Of a stretch of DNA of 60,234 nucleotides, positions 9,354 to 18,942 are shown piece by piece; position 1 is the stretch's first letter; each line of letters opens with the position of its first letter. A program made the position numbers and the translations under genes. The stretch is from positions 1 to 60,234 of the forward strand of contig JAKBWA010000048.1 in the NCBI GenBank assembly GCA_021841025.1. The letters run 5' to 3'. The notes beneath the pieces are model-generated. The model was not told where the DNA came from, searched no databases, and saw nothing but the letters and a program-made list of their open reading frames with translations. The DNA is from Bacillota bacterium. Its GTDB lineage: Bacteria > Bacillota > Sulfobacillia > Sulfobacillales > Sulfobacillaceae.

Positions 9354-9930
9354 GACATTCTCCTTTAGGCTAAGTTTTCTCCACTGAAAATTTGATAAAC
9401 AAAACAACAAGCAGGATATCAAATTCCCGGATCTGGATCCCGCGGGACAGGGCCATTTGAAGCGGCCATAAAAAAGCGTCATGTCTCCCGGTTTAATCCC
9501 TTCGATGAAAAGCCTGACTTTACAAGGTATTGCTTCTAATATTATTGTAGGAGCTCATTAACCCCATGTTACTGAAACATTAAGAAGCCATTAACAAATC
9601 GATTGGCAGGGGCGTTGCTGGCAGCCTTGCTGCAACCCAGCGAAATCTTGGTCTCAATCAGTTCATAGCATTCCTGGGATCCACTCTATCTCTGCCAGTC
9701 TTTTGATGTTTCTGCAGCCTTTCTACTGCCCATGTCCCCATCAATCTCCGTTATTCAAGACGCTAGGGCGGCGAAATCACCTCTCTCCTGCTTCGAGCCG
9801 ATCTCTCCATCTCCTTTCTTAACACGATCTCAATGACGCAATAATCGCAACATCATAATTGCTCGATACACTGAATCCGAGTCAGGATTGTTTCAAGTAG
9901 ACGGCTGTCAATCGCTTGAAGGAGGTTCTT
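9354..9930. other. Divergent intergenic region
   Basis: The region separates the minus-strand VIT1-like gene from the plus-strand ABC operon and must hold both promoters. No strong consensus promoter, operator palindrome or RNA gene is obvious. CTTGAAGGAGG at 9916-9926 is the ribosome binding site of the ABC ATPase gene. Confidence 0.4.
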
Positions 9931-11055
9931 ATGGCCAGTATTGAGTTGAGAAATGTGTCGAAAGTATTTGGCTCCCAGCGGGTTTTAAGTCCAACCCAAC
10001 TCGACATCTCCAATGGCGAGTTCTTTACGGTAGTGGGTCCTTCAGGAAGCGGGAAATCGACCTTGTTACGTCTGATTGCCGGACTGGAAGTTCCCAGCAC
10101 GGGGGAAATTCTCTTCGACAAAGAACGCGTGGACAACAAGCCCGCCTATTCCCGCAATGTGGGCATGGTCTTTCAAAACTACGCCATCTATCCTCATATG
10201 ACGATTTATCAAAACATGAGTTTCGGTCTCGAGTCACAAAAAATACCGAAAACCCAAATTAGCCAAAAGGTCAAGGAAATTGCCAAACTCCTAGAAATCG
10301 ACCATCTTTTGACAAAACGCCCCGGCCAGCTCTCGGGCGGGCAGAAACAGCGGGTTGCTTTGGGACGGGCTCTGGTTAGAAGGCCCAGGGTTTTTTTAAT
10401 GGATGAACCCTTGTCCAACCTGGACACGCAGTTACGAGAGCGTATGCGCAAGGAAATCCGGATATTGCATGACACTTTTCAAATTACCACCATTTATGTC
10501 ACTCATGATCAAACGGAAGCCATGACCATGGCTGATCGCATTTGTGTGGTGGATAGCGGAGAAATCCAGCAAATAGGCACACCTGAAGAGATTTACCAAC
10601 ATCCTGCCAATATCTTTGTCGCAAAATTCTTCGGTTCTCCCGCTATGAATGTGATCTCGGGGCGCGTCATCCCCTTTAAGGACACACTGGCCTTCCAGCC
10701 CGATCATGATCCGGGGCATTTATCTCCTTTGCCCTCAGATGTAGCAGCTCACTGTCGCGAGCGTGGCCTGGATGGTCCAGTTCATCTAGGTTTTCGCCCA
10801 GAAACCACGAAGGGGCAAAACAATACTCCCTCATGGGATATCCCGTTTCTGCCCGTGACGATTGAAGCTTTGGGATCCCATTACCAAATACATGGTGAGT
10901 GGTCAGGACAACCTCTCAGCATCAGTACCACCACCCGACCAGGCGAGCGCAAAATTGTCAATCTCATTATTCCCTGGCCGGAGGTTCACTGGTTTTACGA
11001 CGACGGTTTGCGAATAGACTTTTCGGCACCAGTTAGAGTCAGGCAGGAGGCATAA
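9931..11055 (+). CDS. ABC importer ATPase, MalK/UgpC type
   Basis: A 374-residue ATPase powering carbohydrate-type (CUT1) import. It shows Walker A GPSGSGKST, the Q-loop in VFQNYAIYPHMT, signature LSGGQKQRVALGRAL, Walker B VFLMDEPLSNLD and the switch histidine in YVTHDQTEAM. The C-terminal 130 residues form the regulatory OB-like domain found in MalK and UgpC (GFRPE). That extension marks an ATPase for sugars, polyols or glycerol-3-phosphate. ATG 9931 follows GGAGG closely; the longer frame from 9916 overlaps that site. It is first in the operon ATPase, two permeases, binding protein. Confidence 0.93.
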   Translation: MASIELRNVSKVFGSQRVLSPTQLDISNGEFFTVVGPSGSGKSTLLRLIAGLEVPSTGEILFDKERVDNKPAYSRNVGMVFQNYAIYPHMTIYQNMSFGLESQKIPKTQISQKVKEIAKLLEIDHLLTKRPGQLSGGQKQRVALGRALVRRPRVFLMDEPLSNLDTQLRERMRKEIRILHDTFQITTIYVTHDQTEAMTMADRICVVDSGEIQQIGTPEEIYQHPANIFVAKFFGSPAMNVISGRVIPFKDTLAFQPDHDPGHLSPLPSDVAAHCRERGLDGPVHLGFRPETTKGQNNTPSWDIPFLPVTIEALGSHYQIHGEWSGQPLSISTTTRPGERKIVNLIIPWPEVHWFYDDGLRIDFSAPVRVRQEA

Positions 11056-11059
11056 TCAT

Positions 11060-12034
11060 ATGGCTCAAGCCCCTTCCCGTTCCCTGGTTCAAAACCCGGC
11101 TCAGGATATTTCTTCATCACGTCTTGCGCCATGGCGAGCCCGTCTTAAAACATCCATGTTAGGATATGGCTTGATTCTGCCGAGCCTCTTGGTGTTTCTG
11201 ACATTCTTCTACGGCCCTGCAATATTTCTGGCGTACATCGCGTTCTTTCATTGGAACATTTTCACTCAGGCGAGTACTTTTGTCGGTTTCGAGAATTTTG
11301 TCACTCTTTTTCACCAGCCTGTTTTTTGGCAGGCCTTATTGAATACCGCCTATTATGTGATTGTTCTTGTACCCGCTACCGCGTTATTGGCCCTTGGCCT
11401 GGCTCTTCTCTTACGGGAAGGACTGAGTCACCGTCGCGGGGGTATATCTAGGGCCTTCATTTTTCTACCGCACGTAACCCCGGTTGTCGCGACCTCGATC
11501 ATTTGGGTCTGGATTTTTAACCCGCAGTTTGGTTTAGCCAACACCGTGCTGCATTTTTTCCATATTCCCGCCCTTAACTGGCTGGAAAGTGTGCACTGGG
11601 CTTTGCCTTCGGTCATGATTTACACATTGTGGCATTCGGTGGGACTATACACGGTGTTGTTTTTAGCAGGTTTGGCCTCCATACCCCGTTCGGTCATAGA
11701 GGCTGCGACTACGGACGGCGCCAGGGGTTGGCGCATGTTTAAACGCGTGTTCTGGCCCCTGCTGGGACCCATTACCTTCTTCGTTCTTGTGTTAGCGTCG
11801 ATCAACACCATGCAAACCTTCTCACAGATTTATACCTTAACCGGGGGCCCTCACGGAGGAGCGGGCGGACCCGCATTTTCCACCACTACCGATTCGTTAC
11901 TCATCTACCAAACAGCGTTCTTATACCTGCACTTTTCGTTGGCGTCGGCCATGAGCATCATTCTCTTTATTCTCATCATGACCCTAACGCTTATTCAAAA
12001 ATGGGTAGCCGATCGCTTCGTGTTTTACCGTTAA
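11060..12034 (+). CDS. ABC importer permease, MalF/UgpA type
   Basis: A 324-residue integral membrane permease with about six hydrophobic helices. It has a cytoplasmic N-terminal arm and a long first periplasmic loop containing FVGFENFVTLF, a common motif in MalF/UgpA permeases. The EAA coupling loop is visible as EAATTDGARGWRMFKRVFWPLLGP, which docks on the ATPase. It starts four bases after the ATPase stop, with AGGAGG inside the end of the previous gene, so the two are translationally linked. A second permease follows. Substrate cannot be read from the permease. Confidence 0.9.
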   Translation: MAQAPSRSLVQNPAQDISSSRLAPWRARLKTSMLGYGLILPSLLVFLTFFYGPAIFLAYIAFFHWNIFTQASTFVGFENFVTLFHQPVFWQALLNTAYYVIVLVPATALLALGLALLLREGLSHRRGGISRAFIFLPHVTPVVATSIIWVWIFNPQFGLANTVLHFFHIPALNWLESVHWALPSVMIYTLWHSVGLYTVLFLAGLASIPRSVIEAATTDGARGWRMFKRVFWPLLGPITFFVLVLASINTMQTFSQIYTLTGGPHGGAGGPAFSTTTDSLLIYQTAFLYLHFSLASAMSIILFILIMTLTLIQKWVADRFVFYR

Positions 12035-12100
12035 TGAATCAATCAAAGTGCCGACAGGCGCATTGCCAAGTTAAATGGACCTGCAGCAAGGAGGAGCTAT

Positions 12101-12919
12101 ATGCGTAAGGCCTTTCGTTTCCGGACCCTTCTCTTGATTGTTCTGCCGATATTGTTTTTCCTGCCTATTTATTGGACGTTTGTCATTGCTGTAGGCTACC
12201 ATGGTGCGGCCTATCATCTCCCTCCGGTGTGGGTGCCATTATTCCACTGGACTCCCGTCCTGTACGTACTAACTCATACCCACTGGCTTCGTTATGTAGC
12301 CAACACGGTTGGAATTACGGCGGCGACGATTGTCCTGGTGCTCTTCACCAGTGCACTCGCGGGTTATGCTCTCGCAGAAATCCCGTTTAAGGGCCATTCG
12401 GTCTATTTTTTGCTCGTGATTGGGGTCATGATGCTCCCTCAGCAAGCTCTTTTGGTTCCGCAATATGTCGTCTTGTTCCACTTGCACATGCTAAACACCT
12501 ATTCCGCTATGGTTATTCCCTTTGCCGCCAATAGCTCCAGCATCTTCTTATTTCGGCAATTCTTCAAGAAAATCCCTGTCAGCTTTCCTGAAATTGCGCG
12601 GATCGAAGGAGTCAGCACCATGCGCTATATCTTTCGAGTCGCTATGCCCTTAGCCAAACCGGCGGTAGCCACCTCGGTACTCCTAACCTTTATCGCAGCC
12701 TGGAACCAATTCCAATGGCCGTTAATCATGACCAACAGTCCCCAAATTCAACCCATTGAACTGGCCTTAAGCCATTATATGCAGACATACCAAGCCAACT
12801 GGCGTGAACTGGCATCTGCCGCTCTGCTCGCTTTATCACCCATTCTCATTGTCTTTGCCTTCACCCAAAAGCACATCGTGCAAGCCGTCGCCGGAGGCGA
12901 TTTAAACGCCAAAGACTAG
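12101..12919 (+). CDS. ABC importer permease, MalG/UgpE type
   Basis: A 272-residue permease with six hydrophobic segments and the coupling loop EIARIEGVSTMRYIFRVAMPLAKPA, the usual second CUT1 permease. The sequence VMMLPQQALLVPQYVVLFHLHMLNTY is typical of MalG and UgpE. CAAGGAGGAG precedes ATG 12101. It follows the first permease by 66 bases and precedes the binding-protein gene by 63, so all four genes are probably one transcript. Confidence 0.9.
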   Translation: MRKAFRFRTLLLIVLPILFFLPIYWTFVIAVGYHGAAYHLPPVWVPLFHWTPVLYVLTHTHWLRYVANTVGITAATIVLVLFTSALAGYALAEIPFKGHSVYFLLVIGVMMLPQQALLVPQYVVLFHLHMLNTYSAMVIPFAANSSSIFLFRQFFKKIPVSFPEIARIEGVSTMRYIFRVAMPLAKPAVATSVLLTFIAAWNQFQWPLIMTNSPQIQPIELALSHYMQTYQANWRELASAALLALSPILIVFAFTQKHIVQAVAGGDLNAKD

Positions 12920-12982
12920 AAACACGTATAAATTTTAGGGTTTTCCGACCCAACAAAACCACTGAAAAGGATCTGTGATACT

Positions 12983-14299
12983 ATGCATTTACGTCAATTT
13001 TCCCGATTCAAATCGCGCCGTCTCATGCTCGCAACCGCAGGAACCGCGGCGGTGGCCGTCTCCTTGGCCGGTTGCGGCAGTACTCAAGCTCAAGGCGTGA
13101 AATCCTCCGGTGTTCAGAGCGTTACACTATGGGAATCTCATACCTCATCCACCCCAGCAGGAAAGACAATGACCGCTCTGGTGAACAAATTCAACAGCGC
13201 TCATCATGGCATTCATATCGACCTTGTGGTGACCAAAGCCAGCCATAAGGCTCTTGGTGCTCTGGCCGCGGGAGACGCCCCGGTCTTGGCAGAGATCAGT
13301 CATTATGACGGCAACTTTCTTTCGGCGCATGCGTTGGAATCGTGGAATCCCTATATCGGCCATGAAATCTCTTCGTCGCTTAAACAGTCCATGTACCCTG
13401 CCGTCTGGCACAACGGCGAAGTCAAGGGGCAGCATTACCGGCTACAGGCGGATGCCAAAGTGAGTCAGTTAACGTACAACAAGGCGATCTTTGCCAAAGT
13501 GGGAATTACCCATGTTCCCACGACTTGGACGCAATTAGCTCACGATGTGGCTTTAATCAAAGCCAAAGACCCTGCCGTGATTCCTCTGGCTTGGAAGGAT
13601 TCTTCGGCCCATATCCTTCCGCCCATGCTCAGTAACGGCGGGCATATTTATAAGCCGGGGTCCAGTCAAAAGGCCGCCGACTTCCAATCTTCTGCAGCCA
13701 GCACTGTCTTTAACTATTTTCGCACCATGTATCAAAACAAAGAGATGATTTTCGCCCACGGTACCCAAATTCGAGCTGACTTGGGCGCAGGCAAATTAGC
13801 CATTGCCGACGGCACGTCTGCAGGATATGACAAGGCGCTGGCAGCCGTCGGAGGAAAATTCCCCATTGGCATCTTTCCTTACCCTTCCGGATCCACCGGT
13901 CATCCATCCAACTTGGTGCAAGGGCTGGGATTTGTTCTGATGAGAGGGCATTCGCCTGCCCAATACCGGGCCGCGGCCACATTTGTCAACTGGTTTTTCT
14001 CGCCAAAGCAACAAGCCTTCTGGGGAGAAAATTCCGGGGATCCCCCTGTGACCACAGCAGGATACCAACGGATTCCGGCGAGTTTTCTCTCAAGTCATCA
14101 GGGCATAAAGGTGGCCAGTGAAATAATGAGCTCCCCTTACACCATTTCCCGGCCGATTCCCGATGCCTATAAAGAAGTTCAGTCGTCTCTGGATACGCAG
14201 TTTTTCAACGCTGTAACCGGACGAGAGAGTGTTTCGAAGGCTCTTGCCACCCTAGAGACTGAGGCCAACGGCTATCTCTCCGGGCATTCAGCCTTATAA
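12983..14299 (+). CDS. Extracellular solute-binding lipoprotein, UgpB/MalE-like
   Basis: A 438-residue binding protein that presents substrate to the permease pair encoded upstream. The N-terminus has basic residues, a hydrophobic stretch and the lipobox SLAGCG, so it is lipid-anchored. The mature chain begins VTLWESHTSS and contains MTALVNKFNSAHHGIHIDLV, a pattern common in family 1 binding proteins. GDAPVLAEISHYDGNFL and the C-terminal helices are most like glycerol-phosphate or sugar binders such as UgpB. It is last in the operon. Substrate is unproven; glycerol use elsewhere in the window is only suggestive. Confidence 0.88.
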   Translation: MHLRQFSRFKSRRLMLATAGTAAVAVSLAGCGSTQAQGVKSSGVQSVTLWESHTSSTPAGKTMTALVNKFNSAHHGIHIDLVVTKASHKALGALAAGDAPVLAEISHYDGNFLSAHALESWNPYIGHEISSSLKQSMYPAVWHNGEVKGQHYRLQADAKVSQLTYNKAIFAKVGITHVPTTWTQLAHDVALIKAKDPAVIPLAWKDSSAHILPPMLSNGGHIYKPGSSQKAADFQSSAASTVFNYFRTMYQNKEMIFAHGTQIRADLGAGKLAIADGTSAGYDKALAAVGGKFPIGIFPYPSGSTGHPSNLVQGLGFVLMRGHSPAQYRAAATFVNWFFSPKQQAFWGENSGDPPVTTAGYQRIPASFLSSHQGIKVASEIMSSPYTISRPIPDAYKEVQSSLDTQFFNAVTGRESVSKALATLETEANGYLSGHSAL

Positions 14300-14353
14300 T
14301 CCCAGCGAAGAGCACACCGTATATCATGACATTATTAGGAGAGATTGTGGACA

Positions 14354-14944
14354 ATGCTAGTAGAGGAAGCAATTTTAGGGCGTCGGAGCGTAAAGGTGTT
14401 CGATGCCCGCCCCGTTCCTTCGGAACTCATCGAGCGTTGTTTGTCACTGGCTATTTGGGCGCCTAATCACAAATTAACCGAACCGTGGCGTTTCACAGTA
14501 CTCACGGGCGAGGCCAGGGCCGAACTGTCCCGGCGTATCCGTCAAGACCTCAAGTCTTTGGATCCCGCTATGTCGTGGGCCCAACTGGAAGCCAGTGTCC
14601 TCAAACATCACCGCAAGGTAACCAGTGCTCCGGTTATCATTGCCGTCTATGCTCTTGAGGGGGATGACCCGCTACGTTCCCGCGAAAATTATGCGGCTAC
14701 GGCAGCAGCTATCGAGAATTTGCTTTTAGCCGCTCACTCTATGAAACTTGGAGCTATTTGGAGAACGGGATCCCTATTTGAAGGGACGTCTGTCCGGGAA
14801 TTTTTGCACGCTCCCCCTCACAGTCAATTTGTCGGGGCCGTCTATTTGGGATATTCTGCCCAGCGCGATACCCCGCGCCGCCGGACAGATGCCCGCAGTC
14901 AAACGTACTGGGTCCCTGTCGCTGATGACACCCAGGACTCATGA
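14354..14944 (+). CDS. Nitroreductase family protein
   Basis: A 196-residue FMN-dependent oxidoreductase of the nitroreductase fold, which takes electrons from NAD(P)H to nitro compounds, quinones or flavins. The N-terminal FMN-phosphate motif appears as LGRRSVKVFDARPV, followed by LSLAIWAPNHKLTEPWRF. Mid-chain ENYAATAAAIENLLLAAHSMKLGAIWRTG matches the helix and turn that cover the flavin. ATG 14354 is chosen because AGGAG lies about 11 bases upstream; TTG 14345 would be too close. It stands alone between the ABC operon and the efflux operon. Confidence 0.88.
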   Translation: MLVEEAILGRRSVKVFDARPVPSELIERCLSLAIWAPNHKLTEPWRFTVLTGEARAELSRRIRQDLKSLDPAMSWAQLEASVLKHHRKVTSAPVIIAVYALEGDDPLRSRENYAATAAAIENLLLAAHSMKLGAIWRTGSLFEGTSVREFLHAPPHSQFVGAVYLGYSAQRDTPRRRTDARSQTYWVPVADDTQDS

Positions 14945-15453
14945 TGCTGGTATCCGTTCAATCGCCAAAGATCATCGCCCGAACCTAGGCACGAGACCAC
15001 GGAAAGTCTATGATTCGACAGGCTATCTCTCCTGGTCTTGTGTTTTGGTACCGTCTCGGCACTAGGCTCTCTAAGCCCCATTATTCCAGTTGACACGTGT
15101 GTCAGTCAGAGACAGATAGGGACCGCTGTCTACCATAACCCTTACCCAATGTCGTCATTCACGGTCATATGGCATTGTGCCCTTCTCGCATTTCCTCCCT
15201 TGTAGACTCGTTCTCTGTACACCGGCAGAGTAGTTAAGATGGGCCATGATATGTCCTTGTCGTTCATGGCATTTATGCCAAATTAGAGGGACTAAACTAA
15301 AGTTCAGGATTTCTTCAGTCAGATCTTGTAGTGAAAGATTTACCAAGGGAGTATCCTTTAAAGAGACGTCATTCTTCAAAATTTGGCGTCCAACTTCAGT
15401 CCACATTATAGGTCCTGATATCAATCAATGAAGACAACTTACGGGGTGAAGCC
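14945..15453. other. Gap without a recognised gene
   Basis: About 500 bases with no convincing reading frame. It should contain the promoter of the efflux operon. No palindrome, repeat or RNA gene stands out. Confidence 0.35.
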
Positions 15454-16956
15454 ATGATTGAGCAGCCCGCGTCGGGACGTGCTTTCCGGCGTAAGATACC
15501 ATATCCGCGCGTGTTCATGTTAGCCGGAGGAACGATCCTTGTTTTAGCGGCTCTAAGCTATTATGTTTTGCGTGGCAGTCAGCCGCCGGCACCCACCAAA
15601 TATATGACAGCGCCCATTCGAATCGGATCCTTGTCTGAAACAGACTCGGCCACTGGGGAAGTCGTTCCAGCCAATACTTTTACTGTGTCTGTTCCCGCTA
15701 ATGCCACCTTGCAGCAATTAAATGTTCACTATGGCGAGCAGGTTTCCTCCGGAACTATTCTTGCGACCTTCAGTGATCCCGCTTTAGCTAGTGAGGTGGC
15801 CTCTCAGCAGGCGACCGTGCTAAACGACCAAAACCATGTTAGCGAATTGGCTTCCCCGACCTATACGGCATCCCAGAATGCCGCTTTGGCTGAACTTCAG
15901 GACAATTTAAGCCAGGCGCAAGCGCAATTGACAGCGGATAAATCCTCAGGTACGCTCACGGCACCACAAACAGGCACCGTCAGCCAAATTATTCCTCTTG
16001 GCTCTACCGTGAGCCAAGGCCAGACGCTGGCCATTGTATCTGGCCATAAAGTTACGGCACCCATCTCAGGGACAGTGCAACACATCGACGTCAATACGGG
16101 AGCATCGGTCAATGCCGGTTCCCCTCTTCTCAGCCTCTCATCACCTCAGTTAACGGCTAAAATCCTTGGTGATGAAAGTCAAGTTGCCAACATCCAATCG
16201 CAGCTGGATAAAGCCGAACTTCAGGACAGTCCTTCACAATTATCTACCCAACTCGCTCAAGCTAAAGCGCAATTGCAAAGAGACCAGCAGACCCTCACCC
16301 AAGAACAACAAACATTGGCGGGGCTGACGGTTAAAGCGCCTTTTTCCGGTCAAGTCGTCTCCCTCAACACCTCTTCGGGAACGAAATTACTGACTCTCGA
16401 CAGTGCATCTTTAATGGTAACTGTGCCAATCTCCGAAACCCAGATTAATGCCGTGCACACCAGCCAAAAGGTTTCCCTGTCTTTGCCCGCACTCCCCCAC
16501 CAGTCTCTCTCTGGCCAAGTTCAATCCATTGCGCCGGTGGGCAACTATAGCAACGGCGTGTCAACCTATCCGGTTAATATCGCGTTAAGTGATCCCAAGG
16601 GAATTCGTTACGGCATGACAGCTCAGGTGTCGATTGTCATTCACAGCGTGCAGCATGCCATGCTAGTGCCATTAGCTGCCATACATCAAAGAGGAAGCCA
16701 TAATTTTGTCGAGATATTAGGAAGCAATAACCAAATTTCCCGAGTTCCCGTACACATGGTGTTAACCAACACGACGACCGCGGCCGTGAAATCCCGGAAA
16801 CTCTCTTCTCAAGATCGTGTTGTCACCGCCACCCTCACGTCCACCAGTGGAAAACTCCACTTAAAAACAAAAGGGCGAGCGCTTGGCAAAGGCAAAAAAA
16901 GGTTTAAAGGCGGAAAAGGTCCAAAAGGAGGAAAGGGAGGAAAAGGCGGGATATGA
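15454..16956 (+). CDS. Efflux membrane-fusion/adaptor protein, MacA/HlyD-like
   Basis: A 500-residue adaptor with an N-terminal membrane anchor (VFMLAGGTILVLAALSYYVL). It then has two lipoyl-like half motifs (LTAPQTGTVSQIIPLGSTVSQ and VTAPISGTVQHIDVNTGASV), a coiled-coil hairpin rich in Q/A/L (QAKAQLQRDQQTLTQEQQTL) and a second barrel (KAPFSGQVVSL). It would link the MacB-type transporter to the cell exterior. The C-terminal tail from about residue 470 is almost only Gly, Lys and Pro (KGGKGPKGGKGGKGG), unusual for adaptors and perhaps a surface-binding tail. The stop overlaps the ATPase start in ATGA. Confidence 0.9.
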   Translation: MIEQPASGRAFRRKIPYPRVFMLAGGTILVLAALSYYVLRGSQPPAPTKYMTAPIRIGSLSETDSATGEVVPANTFTVSVPANATLQQLNVHYGEQVSSGTILATFSDPALASEVASQQATVLNDQNHVSELASPTYTASQNAALAELQDNLSQAQAQLTADKSSGTLTAPQTGTVSQIIPLGSTVSQGQTLAIVSGHKVTAPISGTVQHIDVNTGASVNAGSPLLSLSSPQLTAKILGDESQVANIQSQLDKAELQDSPSQLSTQLAQAKAQLQRDQQTLTQEQQTLAGLTVKAPFSGQVVSLNTSSGTKLLTLDSASLMVTVPISETQINAVHTSQKVSLSLPALPHQSLSGQVQSIAPVGNYSNGVSTYPVNIALSDPKGIRYGMTAQVSIVIHSVQHAMLVPLAAIHQRGSHNFVEILGSNNQISRVPVHMVLTNTTTAAVKSRKLSSQDRVVTATLTSTSGKLHLKTKGRALGKGKKRFKGGKGPKGGKGGKGGI

Positions 16957-17642
16957 TCCAGGTGACAAATCTGGTTAAAGACTATACTTTGGCCGCCCAG
17001 GTTTACCGGGTCCTCAATGGCATTTCCTTTACGATTCCCCAAGGAATGCTCTCAGCCATCATTGGACCCTCAGGTTCCGGAAAGACCACGCTGTTGAACA
17101 TTTTAGGAGGACTCGACAGCCCAAGTGCCGGACAATATCTCTTAAACGGCCGTGACGTCAGCCATTTTGGACCAGATGAGTGGGCTCATGAGCGAAATCA
17201 TACTATTGGTTTTGTCTTTCAGTCTTTCCAGCTTATCCCGGCTTTGTCGGCTCGCGACAATGTTGCCCTGCCGCTGGTCTACCGCGGTATTCCTCAGCGC
17301 CTGAGGAGGATTCGGGCGGATGAGGAACTGGAAAAGGTGGGCCTTGGCCACCGCATACATCACCGTCCCCAACAACTGTCCGGGGGACAGCAGCAGCGCG
17401 TGGCTATTGCTAGGGCGCTGGTAGCGAATCCCCCCGTGATTTTAGCCGATGAACCCACGGGCAACTTGGATCACGCCACCGGATTAGAGATTTTGGAAAT
17501 CCTGCGGCAATTGAGCCAGGCAGGTAAAACCGTTGTCATCGTGACACACAGCCAGGAAGTCGCGCAAGTCTGCCGCCAGGTTATTGAGATCCAAGATGGG
17601 CATATCGTCACGAACACCATGGAAATGGAGCATAGCCTATGA
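16953..17642 (+). CDS. MacB/LolD-type ABC ATPase
   Basis: A 229-residue ATPase with Walker [10 protein letters not shown], the Q-loop in [17 protein letters not shown], signature [16 protein letters not shown], Walker [15 protein letters not shown] and switch histidine VTHSQEV. The phrase [12 protein letters not shown] is diagnostic of the MacB/LolD/FtsE branch. It overlaps the adaptor upstream and the permease downstream by four bases each (ATGA), so the three proteins are translationally coupled and form one efflux complex for peptides, lipids or antibiotics. Confidence 0.93.
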   Translation: MIQVTNLVKDYTLAAQVYRVLNGISFTIPQGMLSAIIGPSGSGKTTLLNILGGLDSPSAGQYLLNGRDVSHFGPDEWAHERNHTIGFVFQSFQLIPALSARDNVALPLVYRGIPQRLRRIRADEELEKVGLGHRIHHRPQQLSGGQQQRVAIARALVANPPVILADEPTGNLDHATGLEILEILRQLSQAGKTVVIVTHSQEVAQVCRQVIEIQDGHIVTNTMEMEHSL

Positions 17643-18805
17643 CGTGGAAGGACGGTTTTATTTTGGCTTTTCACGGCATGATCAGCAACAAGTTGCGGGC
17701 AATCCTGACCATGCTAGGGGTCATAATCGGAGTAGCGGCCGTCATTGTTCTAGTCGCCATCGGCCAGGGAGCTTCTTCCATGGTCACATCACGGATCGAA
17801 ACCTTAGGAACCAATGTCATCTTCGTCTCACCCGCTGCCGGGACCCCGTTTCCGGTTTCTGAAACCAATATTGTCGCCCATGCCTTGCCTTTTTCGCTGC
17901 AAGTGGTTCCATCGATGAATACGGGATCCAAAGTATCCACATTGACCACCCAGGGCAGTGCTCAAATTGCCGGGACGACGCCTTCATATTTGCGGCTGGG
18001 AGGCATTTCCCTGGCAGCAGGGCATTTTATCACGCCCGAGGAAGTGTCCGCATCTCAGCATGTGGCCGTGCTGGGGGCAAACCAGGTGTCGAATTTGTTT
18101 GGCGCTCAAAACCCCGTGGGCTCCTCCATTATGATTATGGGACAGAAATTTCAAGTAGTAGGCGCCTTAAATGCCGTGGGCCAAGGTCCTGGCGCGAGCC
18201 AGGATAACGAAATTTTTATTCCCATTACCGCAGCCCAAACATTATTTCGCACTACCCAGCTCAGTCAGATGATTGTCAAAACATCGAATCCTAATCAGGC
18301 TAATCTCACGGCCGATTATCTTACCAATCTCTACACCAATGAGTTCGGTTCGTCCACTGCCGTCAGCGTGGCCTCGGAGGATCAAGTTCTGCTGACCCTT
18401 CAGGCCACCAGGGCTACCTTTACCAATCTGCTGGCAGGAACCGCCGCTATTGCCCTTCTCGTCGGAGGCATCGGAATTATGAACATCATGCTGGTCTCTG
18501 TCACCGAACGCACGCGGGAGATCGGCATACGCCGGGCTTTAGGAGCCACACGGGAAGATGTTCTCCTGCAATTTTTATTCGAATCCATGACAATGAGCCT
18601 CTCTGGCGGGCTGATTGGCGTGATAGCCGGACTGGGGATAATGCATTTAGTTCCGCTTATTCTCAAAACTCCGGCCGTTTTCTCACCCGCAGCCCTTATT
18701 CTGGCGTTCGTCTTTAGCACTGCAGTCGGCCTAATCTTTGGGCTCTATCCGGCCATTAAAGCCTCGGGACTCGATCCCATTCATGCCTTACGGTACGACG
18801 GATAG
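17639..18805 (+). CDS. MacB-type ABC permease
   Basis: A 388-residue permease of the MacB/FtsX fold: one N-terminal helix (LTMLGVIIGVAAVIVLVAIGQGA), a large extracytoplasmic domain (TSRIETLGTNVIFVSPAAG onward), then three C-terminal helices. The final region has the family motif SVTERTREIGIRRALGATREDVLLQFLFE, which couples to the ATPase. This architecture works by mechanotransmission, without carrying substrate through the membrane. It is third in the operon after adaptor and ATPase. Confidence 0.92.
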   Translation: MTWKDGFILAFHGMISNKLRAILTMLGVIIGVAAVIVLVAIGQGASSMVTSRIETLGTNVIFVSPAAGTPFPVSETNIVAHALPFSLQVVPSMNTGSKVSTLTTQGSAQIAGTTPSYLRLGGISLAAGHFITPEEVSASQHVAVLGANQVSNLFGAQNPVGSSIMIMGQKFQVVGALNAVGQGPGASQDNEIFIPITAAQTLFRTTQLSQMIVKTSNPNQANLTADYLTNLYTNEFGSSTAVSVASEDQVLLTLQATRATFTNLLAGTAAIALLVGGIGIMNIMLVSVTERTREIGIRRALGATREDVLLQFLFESMTMSLSGGLIGVIAGLGIMHLVPLILKTPAVFSPAALILAFVFSTAVGLIFGLYPAIKASGLDPIHALRYDG

Positions 18806-18825
18806 AACTATAGCAAATTCAACCA

Positions 18826-18871
18826 AATTTCATCTGAATTTCAGATGACGTTCAGGTAAAACTGCTATGAT
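18826..18871 (+). promoter_or_regulatory. PhoB/PhoP-type promoter: three 11-bp direct repeats and a -10 box
   Basis: Three contiguous 11-base units are seen: AATTTCATCTG (18826-18836), AATTTCAGATG (18837-18847) and ACGTTCAGGTA (18848-18858), each with TTCA at the same place. The -10 hexamer TATGAT (18866-18871) follows seven bases later, and the third unit covers the -35 position. OmpR-family activators such as PhoB and PhoP bind such 11-bp repeats in place of a -35. The first two units also form the palindrome CATCTGAATTTCAGATG. It lies about 70 bases before the gene at 18943. Confidence 0.6.
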
Positions 18872-18942
18872 ACCCCTGCTTTCAGACAATACCTAATGTC
18901 TCACCATAGCATCCTAATCGCTTACAAGGAGGACCACTAACA

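Noticed and set aside
9931-14299. Assigning the ABC importer to glycerol-3-phosphate uptake because glpK/dha genes are in the window
   Set aside because: The dha cluster is 40 kb away and the sequences do not fix a substrate.
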